Shown here: in pieces, positions 12,534 through 24,900 of the stretch | Layout of the letters: each line of letters begins with the position of its first letter | Numbering within the stretch: the first letter of the stretch is position 1 | Source: Apis mellifera | Lineage: Eukaryota > Arthropoda > Insecta > Hymenoptera > Apidae | NCBI RefSeq assembly: GCF_003254395.2 | Contig: NC_037646.1 | Coordinates: forward strand, 9,888,381 to 9,952,380 | Direction of reading: 5' to 3' | Length of the DNA: 64,000 nucleotides | Notes under the pieces: generated by a model | The model's input: the letters and a program-made list of their open reading frames with translations, nothing else | What the model was told of the DNA's origin: nothing | The model's database searches: none | Translations under genes and position numbers: made by a program

Positions 12534-14317
12534 GGATTCGGTCGCCGCCATATCGAATTAATCCGACGTCTCCCCCGAAATCGAAAAGTTTATCTGCCCC
12601 GTTACTTGGTTGTAACGTGGCCCGTTCCGTCGTTTGCATTAAACACGGGAATTCTATTAACCAAGAGTCGGCCAACTTTTAAGTATCCAAAGTTGCCCCG
12701 ATAGGTTTCGAAGAGCGGGGCTTCTCCCTCCCGAAGAAAGATTTTCATCCGGCCGCACTGACAGGAAGTGCAAACGGAAAACGTTTCGATACGAAACTTC
12801 TCGGCAAACTCGGCACCCCCTCGGCTCTCTTTCCCGATCCAATCGCACTCTAGTTTCCACGGAGTTAATAATACATCGAGAGTTTGGATAAGCGTTTGGA
12901 TAGGGCTCGCCGATATCACGTCCCGACCGAAGTGGAGGATGCTGGTAAATTATCCGCAAAAAAAAAGAAGGAGAGAGAAAAAAGATTCCAAAGGGTGTAG
13001 TCGCGGTAAGAAAAAGTTATCATTTATTATGTTCGCGCTCCTCTAAAAAGGTAATGCACTTGGGTTAAAGTTTGAGATTCAAGTTTTTAACAACCCTGTG
13101 CTGTTGCATTCCGACATGGATGGTACTTGGCTGTTGGATGAGGCGGTGATGCTCGTCGAGCACTCGAGGCGGCTGCTAATTGAAAATTAACGTAGCAAAT
13201 CTTTAATTTACGTAAGGAGGGGAAGGGAGAAGGATCGTTACGCATAGATTTGGAGCGGTGGCGTTGGTCGGCCCATTCCAATTGCCCGGATAACATTCTA
13301 TCTCGATTTCTGCAGTCCTGCGATATTTCTTTCATGAAATTCAATCCCTTTTCACTCTTGCCGGCGTTCAACCGTTCTCTCTCTCTTTCTCTTCTCTCCA
13401 CGGAGAGTTCTCTTCGAGATCGAAATCACGAAAAACGAAGTGCAGTATCTTCGACGGTTACGCTTTACACGAGAATTCTCGCGAGAATAATCGAAGGCGA
13501 TGGGACAAAGGGTGAGAAAGGGAGAAAGAGAGAGAGAGAGAGAGACACGGCTTTACTTAAAGTTTGACGCGACAAAGAGGGATGAATAAACGAGAAATAA
13601 TTTCCTCTCCCGGTTGAATGGGAGTTTTCGAGAATTAACGAATTATCATCACACCTGTTGGCTCCGCACAGCGCAAAGTTGAACCCGGTTTAAACGCAGT
13701 GAAATTGTTTCAGGTTTCAAGTTCTCGAACAATTTCCACCGGATTCGTGATAACCGCCTCGCGAAGATAAAGTTTGCCCGAAGTTCACGGCGAATAGCTC
13801 ATCCCGAGCTATGACGGGGCGGGCGAGCGAGCGAGCGAACGAGCTTATCGTTTCGTTCGGGAAACGTAACGAGCTTTCGAAACTCTGACGAATCGCGAGC
13901 CGATATTTCTCGAATACCCGCATAAATCGTCTTCGCCAACCCGGAAAAAGACTTTCCCTTCGTGTCGCGAATCTCGCGAACGACAGATATTTCGAAACGG
14001 ACCTTCGGATATGTACCGAATGTGCTCGTGCCGTATCGAGACGCGTGCATCTCTGCATTCGTGAGAACACTTTTCTTTTCTCGTCGATGTAAAAAATGTT
14101 GCTACATTGGATAAGTATCGGCGAAATTTAAATTACGTTCTGTTATTTTTTCTTTTTCGTTCTAATATCGTAAAATCATTACAACGAGTAATTATTTTGA
14201 AACGGTTTTTCTTTTTTTTTTTTTTTCTTCTTTTTTGGATCGTTCGTCCCACGAATCCCGGGTCGTTTATTCGATCGCGTAACGCGATGACGCCGTGCAA
14301 ATTTACGGGAATCCACA

Positions 14318-14341
14318 AACATGTAACGCGGGCTACATGTT
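14318..14341. other. Short hairpin-forming inverted repeat
   Basis: Arms AACATGTA and TACATGTT (8 bp, exact) enclose an 8-base loop, ACGCGGGC. This would fold as a small stem if transcribed. It is too short for a microRNA precursor. No function is assigned. Confidence 0.5.
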
Positions 14342-16973
14342 GATCGATTCTCATTGGACGTGGTGCAAAGTATTCCATACACTCGTACAATGCGGCGTAT
14401 CGACATTCGCCACCGAAACACCGTGTTCGTGTAAACTATTAATCATAAAGTTGTCACAGGACGACCGTGTATATTGTTTCGAATGTCAATATAATCCACG
14501 GTGCTAATGAACTCGCGTCTATATTAATTCGTCGCAATTTCTACACGCGATTCGAGCTAATACGAGGTATTCCAGGAACGGCGCTCTTGTTCCCAACGAA
14601 TGAAAACCGTTTAGAATTAACCACGAGTGCTCCAAGTTCGCAGCATAGAATAAATTATATAAACGAAATCCCTCTTTCTTCTTCGATCATTCCCTCGTCT
14701 CGATCTCTTTCTCTTTGTGTTTATTGCAGCTCAAGTGCTCAAGTGCTTCATTTCCTATGTTATCCATTCCCTATGTTATACACTCAGAAATTTCCATCGT
14801 TGCACCAATTTTTCCCCTCGAATCGAGACAAGTGTTTTATTAATATGAAATCAACGCGGAAGAATCGTTAGTTGCGGGTACGTTGTTAAAAATCTCCTCT
14901 TCTCTTTTCTTTTCTTTTTTTTCCCTCCCTCTTTTGATTCGCGAAACGGTCCATACTTGAAACAATACGCTTTAAGAGGCATCGGCGGAACGAAAGAATC
15001 TCTTTAAACGGTACAATGATCAGCAAGCAGGTACTGCATTCGTTTCTCTAAGGAACGTTTGTGCAATTTTTCTCGTAAATGGAAACGTTTCCTTATCTTC
15101 TCGCGACCTCGTTGAAAAATCTCCAGTCAGAGATGTACAACATTCCTTTCTTCCTTTGCCTAAAGTCGCGCAACCTTTGATTAATTTTCTACAGGCATCT
15201 GGATCCACTGGAACACGACAAATATATCCGTCACCCTCCACTCCCTCGACCGCGGCCGCATTTTTCTTCCTCCTCCTCTTCTTTCACCCCTTCTCGTGAA
15301 TTTATCATTTTACGAATTTACTCCCCGTCCCCCCTCCTTTTAATCTCATCTTCCCTTTCCTCTGAGAGAGGATTATCCTCTGTGATGATTTTTCATTCGA
15401 TTGATATATAAAACTCGGACAACCATATCCTTCAACTTTGATTTAACCATTGATTGGGGCAAAGATTCCTTTTTTTCTTTCTCTTTCGAAAAATAAATTA
15501 CACTTGCGCGTAAGAAAAGCATGAATCGAGTCAAATTCTCGGTGATTACCTTTCAAGACGATTTCGACGAAAGACAAATTTATTCGTCCCTTTATCCGTC
15601 TCTTCTCGTTTCGCTCTTGTCCCTCCGACGAACACTATTTAGGTCGCGATAGTTTCTCGCCCTCCATAGCTTCCGCCTCGATATTTCCACGGGAAGTTTC
15701 TTCCTTCTCTTCCCTCCCTCTCCAATCCATCTTACCTTCCCCTTAACCTCTTAGATCCCGAGAAGACAAGAAAGACACGTTTCCCTTCCGAATTATTTTC
15801 CAATTAAACTTTCCACCCCCAACGAGAATTTATTTCATTACCCGTACTTCACGCGAAAGAAAATTAGGAAGAATTATTCCCGTTCGATTAAAACATCTAA
15901 TCATTAATTTGTAAGAAAAAAGAAAAAAGGGAAAAATTGGAGAATTTCTTTCATTTAAATCCGTTGCATCGAATCACTCTGAGGAATACTCGTTTATTTT
16001 CTATCGAAATACGAAGGGGAGAAACTCGCTTAAAATAAAATAGTCGATAAATAGACGATAACAAAATTTCATTCTAAAGAAAGATCAATTAATCTCGCGT
16101 GAACGAGATTACACGAAGGGCGACCACCCCTTCGACGTCTGAAAACTGTGGCCCATTCATCAGTCGTCATCCGAGGGGAGGGAGAGAGGAGGTGGTGGGA
16201 GGGGATAGGCTCGCTTACCATGTGCCGGTATTAATAATTAGAGCGGATAAAGGGACGGTAATTGAATCAGTGCCTTAATTAAAAATCGCAATTAGTGTCT
16301 TGGCCGAGGGAAGGGAAGGAAGGAAGGAAGGCCGGGCTGCCTTACGTAAGCAAAATTGAATTAATATGCCGTCTGGTCCAAGGGACGGCACTCAGCGGCC
16401 CTCGACGCTTAATGACAGAATTACGCGCGATGCCGGAAACGAGAGGGAAGTAACAACGAGGGAAACAAAAGGGGAGGGGAACGCGTCGCAAACAGGGAAG
16501 GGGAGGGGAAACAAATCCTTGTCCTCGCGCTTCGACTCCTTCGCCCCCTGGTTGAATAATCCGATTTTCCATTGCTTAAAATCACCTTTCCAGCCTTCTC
16601 TCGTTGTTGGTTTTGTCGATCCTCGCCGCTGGAATTTCCGGAAGTGGCGCGATACGTTGGAGAGAAAAGAAAGAAAGAAAGAAACGGGGAGAAGCGGGGA
16701 TTGTGAACGAATGCGGATCGCATAACGAGAAGGGTGGTGGTGGAGACTTGAATCCGGTCTCGTTCGTCTCTTTGCACTCGTCGAGGTTTAATCTCGAGAT
16801 TTGTAACGCCGCTAAGGGATTATAATATGCGACACCGTTTCGTGTCTTGCGTCTATCCGTTTTGTTAAGTTACAAGGACACGTAATGTCAACCAGTGGAG
16901 GAAAATTTTTGAAAGGTTTTCTTCTCTTTTAAAGGAACGATATAATTTTTAATGATAAAAAACTTTCTTTCAG

Positions 16974-19900
16974 GATACTTTCGGGATACTTCGGCGAAAA
17001 ATGATGATTATCGCGTCGTGGTTTTGTAGAAACGAGGACGAAAGGCAATCAAAACGCATATATTCCGGCGCGATTAATGAAGACGAGGCAACAGGACGGG
17101 GATTCGAAGCAAGCCTTTGAGCCTTGAGCGTCGAAATTGGAATTCTGGTGTCTGGTAATAGAAGGATATTCGATAAAGTTTACCCGAAACAAGCCTAATC
17201 GCTAATTGTTCCCTCACGATACACGAGATGTAATCAGTGATGCATTCGCTTGATCCTGGAAATACCGAAAATGCAATTACGGGGAAGCGAGTAATTAGAA
17301 CACGATACTCCAAAGTAACCGAGGATGCAATTTCACCCCAAGTTCGTTTCGAGGATCGATTAACCGCCGATAAACACCGATTGTCAACGAGCGCGGCAAT
17401 CGATTCGCGATACGGATATTTAATAATTTCGAAACATTTGCCAAATCTTGTACAGCAGAGAATTGATTCGCCACCGAGACGAGGGGAGGGTATTTTCCTA
17501 AATTCTCGTTTCGTCATCGTGAAATTTCCACGGCTATACCTTTCTTGGGTAGAGATTTTTACAACCGTAATTCCGTTATTATTCGGCAACGGAGAGGGAC
17601 GCGAAATGCACCGACATAAAAGAATCTGCGCAACGTGTTCGAAAGAGTTCCACTCTCTCCATGATATGTGCGTTTACACTCCATGTGCTCCCCACTTTTC
17701 TTCCTCCTCCCCTCTTCCCCACCGACTTTATCTCGCTCGTCTCTCCACGCTCCATCGCGGAATATTGCAATTCCGCTCCGTTCCACGGATTGTTTCGCTC
17801 CTCCCCTCCGCTTTTCTCTTCCCGTATAACGTATCCGCGACCAACCACACCCTTCAATCTCTTCCTCCGTTCCTCGTTCCTTTAATCGTTAGATTCGACG
17901 AAGGGTAAATTATATATTTTATATCGAGGACAGTGTATATAGGATGAAGTTGCTTAATTCCCTTAATCGCTCTCTCCCTCGTTCAGAAGAGGGGAAGGGA
18001 TGAAATTTTCCGCAAACACCACAATTGCGGTGTAAAGTAACGAAACGTTGACGTTGTTTGCTCTGTCGCGATAAATCGATTGACCAACGAGCGAGGTAGG
18101 CGCAAGCATCGTGCAAACAATTAAAAAAATTCCTCGATCGACGCGTAGGAGTTGATAATTAATAAGGAATAAACCAAACATCGTTTAACCAGCGACGAAT
18201 CGAACTAATGATCGAACAACTGGGTCGCTCGTTGGGCCGATGTTTAATATCGCGCCCAATTGTATCGTTGCGGGAAATGGGCGAGGTGTTTCGACAATTT
18301 CCAACTAAAAATTATTAAATCCAAAGCTGAACGATTTCCGCTACAAATCATCCGTGAAGGATTGACGCGATGAAAATCGTGAATCCATCTCGCTCGAAAA
18401 TTTTATCCCCTCGTTTCTTGTTTATTCGCTTTTATTATCTCGGAAAATTTCGCCATCGCCTGAGGCGACGAGAGTTTCGCTTACGCGAATCCTCGCTGTC
18501 GCGATTCGTGCGAATTTTCCTTTATTTCGTTATAATAACGTTCGGGAAGGGGAGGGGAATTAAAATTTCCCGCGCAATTTATGCAATTAACTTTTTCCTC
18601 TTCCCTTCTCAATTATTCCGCGAAAAAGAGAGGCGCGCATCAACGTTTTCCCCGCGTCGAACGAAATACATATACAGAGGGGCAAAATTACGCGGAATTG
18701 TATGCAAGCTGGCGCAAAAATACGACGCGTGGGGCTCTAAGCAACGAGAAGTACCACGGGAAATTCCACGGAACAGTGGCCCGCGATGTTTAGCATAACT
18801 CGACAAGAAGCGACGATACACGGGTTACACGCGGCTCCACCGCGATGGGAATATTCCTCGCTTGCTAAATGCCCTCTTCTCCCCCTTACAACATCCACGA
18901 GTCACTGGAGATGACAGAGTAGAGAGGGTCTAAAGAGAGGGGAGGAAAGAAAGAAAGAAAAGAAGAGAAAAAGAAGGAGGACAGAAAAACGACGCTTCTC
19001 ATCGATGTTAACGCCGGTAACGTTAAATTGGCCGCGTGTCGCGCCACGGCGGAAGCGGAGGAGCGGAAACTGGAGGCGACACGCGTTTTCGAGGCGAGCA
19101 GGATCGATTCACGCGGCCATCAATTAAGAAAAAGCTCGCGCAGAAAAGAGCAGAGGAGAGCAATCCACGTAACGCTACCCAACTGTGGAACCGGAGTACA
19201 AAACCCTTTGACGCTTCCGTACGTGTCGCAATTACACGGAACAAAACAGAGACCGGTCCTTCTTTCCTCCTCCTCCTCCTCCTTCCCTCTCTCTTTCTCT
19301 CTCCTTTCAACCGTTCCTTTCTTTTTTTTTCTCCCCTCTCGACACGGGTGCCGTTGCCCCGCCACAGTCCTGCGAACAAAACAGTCTCGAAAATTTGCGT
19401 GCGCAAGTACGCTTTGAAACGCGACGAATTCCCACCCAGTTCGCGTTCAAAGGGAGAATCGCGCGACCGAAATTTCAATGCACGTGTTCCCCGCACGCAC
19501 AGGCGTGCGAGGCGCGTACACGCGCATGAGACGCGACAGAAAACCGCAGGTTATGCGTCCTCGATCCTCGTAGATAGGATTATACGCGCGGTTTTTCTAT
19601 CTCGATCAAATTCTATCAAATCAAATGGAACGCGAGCTCGTCTCCTCTCTAGTGTTTTGGAAAATATAATAGAAGAACGGAGAAGGGGGGGCAGTTCGGA
19701 ATATATAAAAAAAAGCGGGATTCGAACGCAGATTCTTTGTAAAAATATAATGGAACGTATATATATAGGCTCGTCGGGGATTCGTCGATCGATTCCTTTT
19801 TTCCCCTTCGTTCAAGTATCAAAAGGGAATCGATGAAGCTTCCCCCCTTTCGAACGATTGGTTTCATCGCGGCAATACGATTTATCAATGGCACTCGCCA

Positions 19901-20263
19901 ACTACCTGCGAGGGTTGGTAGTTGGAAACACCGATGTAACGTTACACTTGTTACATCGTTTCCTAATGCGAACTGTTGGAAAGTATCGGACGAGAACTTG
20001 GTTAGTAACCTTCATAAGTCGAGTTTTCTCCCTTCCTTTATTTTTCGCTTTTCGAGATTTACGACCACCCTTCCCTATCGCATCCTCTCCCCAATCTCGA
20101 ATCTCGAATTCTTCTTCTTCGAAGAATCAACTCTTTTACGCTTAACCGATTACTTAAAAAAATAAGTAAACTGTCCACGAAGAGTCATCCATCGAAATTC
20201 AAAATGACATTATGGAGAGAATCATCCATAAGTATATATATCCTATAAATGTAAATCGAGAAA
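16974..20263. other. No supported gene
   Basis: A good acceptor (AACTTTCTTTCAG) ends at 16973, and the following plus frame is open for about 48 codons (DTFGILRRKMMIIASW at its start), but no clear donor follows. The 266-codon frame at 19036-19836 overlaps equally open frames on the other strand and runs through CTCCTC and CTTTCT tracts, so it is not called. The paired hairpins at 19898-19958 are listed separately. Confidence 0.55.
19898..19958. other. Two adjacent perfect hairpins
   Basis: The first hairpin has 9-base arms CCAACTACC (19898-19906) and GGTAGTTGG (19917-19925) with a 10-base loop. The second follows 6 bases later with 9-base arms CGATGTAAC (19932-19940) and GTTACATCG (19950-19958) and a 9-base loop. 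The second also contains the 12-bp palindrome TGTAACGTTACA. Two exact stems side by side could be a structured RNA segment or clustered dimer-binding sites. Neither use is demonstrated by the sequence. Confidence 0.55.
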
Positions 20264-20292
20264 CTAACCTAACCTAACCTAACTTAACTTAA
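20264..20292. repeat. Short telomere-type (CTAAC/CCTAA)n tract
   Basis: The tract runs CTAACCTAACCTAACCTAA and then CTTAA twice. CCTAA is the complement of TTAGG, the common arthropod telomere repeat, present in bees. At 29 bases it is an interstitial trace and does not mark a chromosome end. The last two units carry a C-to-T change. Confidence 0.75.
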
Positions 20293-20859
20293 GAACGGTG
20301 GACGATCGATTTTCGCCCGCAATCCGCGCGAGCTTTCGATCTCGAGCGCTGTTATCGACGCGCGAATTAACGCTCGTCCACCACGAAACCCCCTAAACTT
20401 CCCCCCTAACGTTCGCTCTTCCAACTCGGAGGAGAGGATCGGGCGGAGGTTACCCCATCGAATCCGGTATTAAATCGTGGCTCGCCGCCCTTCGTGTTCT
20501 CGGATGTCAGCGAAATCGCGGGACGATTATTAAGCTGGCACGTTAACTCGGCCGAACGAGTGGAAAATGGGAACCGGGTTCGCGCTAAATACCGCTCGAG
20601 GGTGCAATGCCGGCTGGCTCATCGTCGTCGTCGTCGCGGGGAGATCGGTCTAAATGGCGCGTCTAAACGGTTCTTCTCCCGTGGATTGTAGGGCGCAGGT
20701 CGGCCTGGAATTTATTGCGTTTCGATTAGAAGGGAGAGAAGGGGGGGATATAACGGCAGATTCAGACCTCTTCGAGACGGTTTAAGACGCTTTCGAGGAT
20801 GGCGGAGAAAGGGGATAGGTTCTCGCTCGCTCGCTCGCTCGCGGGAGAAACGAGGAGTC

Positions 20860-21160
20860 TCAGTGGGTGCTTCAACTTCGAAGAGAGGAGGGACTTGAAT
20901 GAGTTGTGCAGTCAGCGCGGTTTAGTTTACACACGTTGATTTCTTTTTTTCCATCCTTCTTTCCCTACCCTCCTTCGTTCCCCTTTCCCTCGTTCCGCGA
21001 GCATATTCAGAGCATAATGTTACCACGTATCGTTTTCTCTGTTCAAAACTTTTCGATTTTCTTTCTTGCGTGCATCGATAATCGACAGCATTGCCTGTTT
21101 GTGGAAAAAATAGAATTATTTGATGATCTGAAAATTAGTTCGAGATCCAATACTTGGAAA
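20860..21160 (+). other. Candidate promoter and first exon
   Basis: An insect-type initiator TCAGT occurs at 20860-20864, and a second TCAG lies at 20912-20915. About 300 bases downstream is a near-perfect donor, GGAAA/GTAAGTATAG, at 21160/21161. Between them is a frame starting at an ATG (MLPRIVFSVQNFSIFFLA), which runs open into the donor and has a hydrophobic start, so the exon could be coding. No TATA box or downstream element was seen. The next exon was not identified. The call rests mainly on the donor. Confidence 0.25.
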
Positions 21161-21945
21161 GTAAGTATAGATTATTCCATGTAACTTTTTCATTGCCTTT
21201 GCAAAATTCTCGAGCTCGACTCCGAACTGCTACTAATTCGCCCGTATTTCAGGAGTCGTGAACTCGATTGAAAATTTCTGGAACGAGCGATGAGGAGGGA
21301 AGAAAGAAAGAGAAGAAAAAAATATTGGAACGGAGACACGCACTCGAAAACGAGAACGTGTGGAGGAACGATAACGCGCGGTATAGTAACGTTAGAAACG
21401 GGAAAATATCGTTTAGGTGGTTCTGTCGAAAACAGTTTCGACCGGCGTTGGCCATCCGCCAATCGAAGAACCTCTCTCGCGCCGCGTGCAAACCAGGCCG
21501 AAAACGGCGAACGATCCCCGGATCGCGGAAGACGCGCGCGGACGGAAGCGGTGGTGTGGGGGTGGATAGAATAAAACGAGGGTAGTTGCGACTCGGAGAA
21601 AATAGAAAGTTGCCATGGTAGCGCGTAAACATATAAATCTCGTTGACCGAGAGAATGAGAGGAACAAAGAGAGGGAGAGAAAGAGAGGGATGGGTTAGCT
21701 GCAGTTGAAAGTTAACACTCGTTCCGCTTTTCCTCTTCCTTGCCCGCGTTTTATCTCTCCGTTCTCTTCGTACCATTCCTATTTATCCAGACAGAATCGA
21801 GTTTCGAATCGAGATCGGACGAAACGATCGGCTCTTCGACGTGTCTCGCGGCCTTAAACCTCGCGAATTTCATCAATAATTCTTCTTCCCCCTATTATTG
21901 CCTTCTCTTTTGTCTCGCGTAATCCGTGTCCACGCGGATATCTGA

Positions 21946-21972
21946 CCATTTTTAGACCAAGTCTAAAAATGG
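21946..21972. promoter_or_regulatory. 12-bp inverted repeat with CArG/MEF2-like half-sites
   Basis: CCATTTTTAGAC (21946-21957) and its exact complement GTCTAAAAATGG (21961-21972) are separated by CAA. Each arm contains CTAAAAATGG, one base from an SRF-type CArG box and close to a MEF2 site. The exact 12-base symmetry is unlikely by chance. A regulatory role is inference. Confidence 0.45.
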
Positions 21973-24900
21973 CGAACGCGAAGATATCGAGCGAGGAGAG
22001 GGGAGGAGAGGGGAATAATCGAATAATCGTATACGTCAAAGAAGCGGAATACGATTACGAGATCAAGTTGTTTCGGCGTTGGTTGAATCGACACCGGTGC
22101 TTGTTCCGGAGAGGGGAAGGGGGGGGGAGGAGACTGACCTAAATTGAGATTTCCCAGAGGGGATGAGTCCGCGCTATAACATACGGTTGGACTATTCTGT
22201 TTTAAAAAACGCCGCGAGGGGGCAAAAGGAATGAATAAATTTGGAGGCGTTTGAAAGAATCGTTTCTCTCTCGTCGAGGGCTAATTTTTTAACTACCATC
22301 TCGGCTGGAAAATATTCGCGATAATTTGGTTTAACTTTAAGATATCGCGAGTTTCGAGGCTCGATTATAATCCTCAGCGTCGATATAACACCACTAGGAT
22401 GGGTGGTATCCTTAAAGCTTGAAACTTTTTTATCGTCCTCCCGATAAAAAATTTTCAAGCTCCTCGTTATTTTCGAATATTTTCCAATTTACAAATTAAA
22501 AGATCTCGAGCGTACCGACTATACGAGGATTAAGAAACGATTATAACTTTATAGCCGGAAAAAAAAAAAGAAAAAAAGAACGCTCCCCTCTTCTTCGTTC
22601 CCCTCCTTTCTCGAGCATATCTACCCCCTAATCCTACATCGACCTCTATAACGAGCTTTGTCAATCCCCACCATGTATTTATCTTGCAGAACAATTTATA
22701 AACGATTTAAGAAACGATCGCGAAGAAGGCGAAACCGTTTATCGTAGCCGTCAAACGCGATCGTAAGATCGCTAATTCAATATCGCCGGTTAACGCTTAT
22801 CTCGGCCGCGAAATATTAAACGCGTCGCGAAATAATTCGAGAAGGAAGAAAGAAGAGGGAGGAAAGATTGCGGCAAGAATATTTTCCTCACAGGGTTGGA
22901 TAGATCCGGTTCCCACGGATAGCCGGATAGAAAATTCCTGGAGCGTCGATTATCGGTCGATTCTCGATCGGCGCTGCGCCGGCGAAATAAAAGCGTAATA
23001 TAGAGATGCCATTGCGTGGAATCAGGGTTGTAAAAGACGAAGACGGATATCGCGGCCGCCGATCTTCTATAGGCATTATTCGAGCGGATCGTTTAAGGAT
23101 CCTATATAAAACGCGTATTCATATTTCCTTCCCTTCCGGGAAGGAACAAGGATCGCGATACACCCAACTATTTATATATATATATATACATATACATATA
23201 TACTCCCATAAACGGTTTTACAGCCGAAAGTTAAAGCTATGCCCTCGCTTGTAAACCGGTGCTAACTCGTTCCAAGGTGCGCGAAACCTTATTGTTCTCC
23301 GCAACACGGAAGACGTTTCCGTTTCGATCTCTCGAGCTTCTTCCTCCTTAAGAAGAATTAACGAATCTGGAGTCGGATTCGAGTGGAATTTTTATCTTTA
23401 TTTCCCAGTCTAATTTGTCATCGATCCTCCTTGCGTGTCCGTAAATTTTCGAGAATCTTCGAGGACCAAGGGCTCCTATGAAGAGAAAGGGGAGGAGGAG
23501 GATTCGAAACACGGCAATGCTGATTGCGAGATTACCGGGAGAGTGGATTAATTCTAGCTGCCCGCATACCTCGCCCCGCTCCCTCTTCGAATCTCAATTT
23601 ACCGCAACTTATAATGGACCGAATCCCTTTGCCTCGCGTCCGACTGAAACTTGCCTAACTCGATCACCGCTTTATAATTCTCGTTTAACTGCGGTGTCTT
23701 GGGAAATACGTTTCGCGGCCACTTTCCACGCTCGATAATTTCAAAAATTCTCGCGGAAGGGTGATGAGTTGTGGAGAGATGGATCTCAGAATCTTGAAGA
23801 AAATTGGGAAAATTTGCCCCGTGTTCTTTTCTTGTAACTCGAGGAAAGAATATTCGGAAGGCAATATTCCAAAAGGCATATTTCGGTTATCGAGACATCT
23901 TTGTCCCATCCGGTTATTTCCTCGACTACTTTCCTCGCGAGCTCCATTCCTTACCTGGCAATTCTCCTCCTCGAGGTAAAAAATTCCACGTCAACCGACA
24001 TCATCCACGGCGATCGTGGATCGTCGATCGTAAAATCTTTATCACGGTTTAATCCCTTTAGGGGCTCTCCCCGGCTCCGGATATATACCACACCGGCTGA
24101 TATACGGATCATCGCGGCTGAATATTCCGCGTCGTTACTCCGAATAAAAATTCAGCCCGAAGGATGTCGCCTCGAAACGAGCCATTAGTCTTTGATCGCG
24201 TTTCGATGTTTGCCCCATATTCGGTGCGAGTACCACCCTTTCGGCACGGTCGACGTTGAAATTTTCATCAGTCTCCTCGTCTCTCTGCTCTCCTCCACCA
24301 CCTTCCTCCCCCTCGGTTGATCGGTATCGTTACGGTGCCAACTTCAATAGGGATATCATTTCTTTCCGCTGAAACGGAGACAATTCTATTTCACTTTTAT
24401 AATTTGTATTTGGGACGGAATTATGACCGAGGCGAATCACCCGTTAGGCGATGAATGGCGTAGATAGGGAACGAGCGTCGTCCAATGGTTGATAACCGAA
24501 TTGAAACATATTGGCCATCCTCTGTTACGGATAAATTTATCGCTAATTATCGATAAACCGCGCAGTCAAGGTCTCCTCTCCCCTTGTATATATGCATATA
24601 GATTTATATATATATATACACACGCAATTTGCACGCTCTAGTCTATTAACCGTCGCTAATTGAATGCTAATAAAATTTATAGCCGCGGCTGTAAAAGGGG
24701 ATTTAGGCGCGGGCCGAACGCGAGAATTCGACGAAAACACAGTCCATACTTTTCGTCGAATCTCGCGATCTGCGAAAAAAAAAAAAGAAAAAAAAATAGG
24801 GGAAGGAGGACTCCATGCATCTACCATCAGTTAAACTCTCTTGGTTTCTCATTCGATAACATTATATAAGCAATTTTAATAATACGGGTTGCTCGAAATT

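Larger units (their letters stand above)
11463..16973. other. No firmly supported gene; scattered exon-like segments
   Basis: This stretch contains (CTC)n at about 11858-11877, TTTA repeats at about 11971-12000, GAGC repeats near 13821-13842 and a GGAA run near 16311-16330. At 13085-13190 (plus) a low-CpG frame of about 30 codons contains SDMDGTWLLDEAVMLVE, but its minus strand is also open. At 14729 a strong acceptor (TTTATTGCAG) opens a segment stop-free in all three plus frames for 35 or more codons. At 15020-15260 both strands carry open frames of more than 70 codons, the minus one Cys-rich. At 16219-16273 (minus) a 55-base open segment lies between TTAATTAAG and CATG/GTAAGC. None is strong enough to call alone. 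Confidence 0.5.

Noticed and set aside
19720..19735. GGGATTCGAAC word resembling a tRNA B box on the minus strand
   Set aside because: No A box or cloverleaf arms at the right distance; no tRNA could be folded.
19036..19836. 266-codon open frame (plus), the longest in the window
   Set aside because: It overlaps open frames of 81 and 157 codons on the other strand, crosses pyrimidine runs, is Arg/Ser-rich and shows no domain or splice structure.
23602..23886. 95-codon stop-free frame (minus)
   Set aside because: No ATG, no pyrimidine-backed acceptor, and the candidate donor at about 23566 lies beyond the stop codon.
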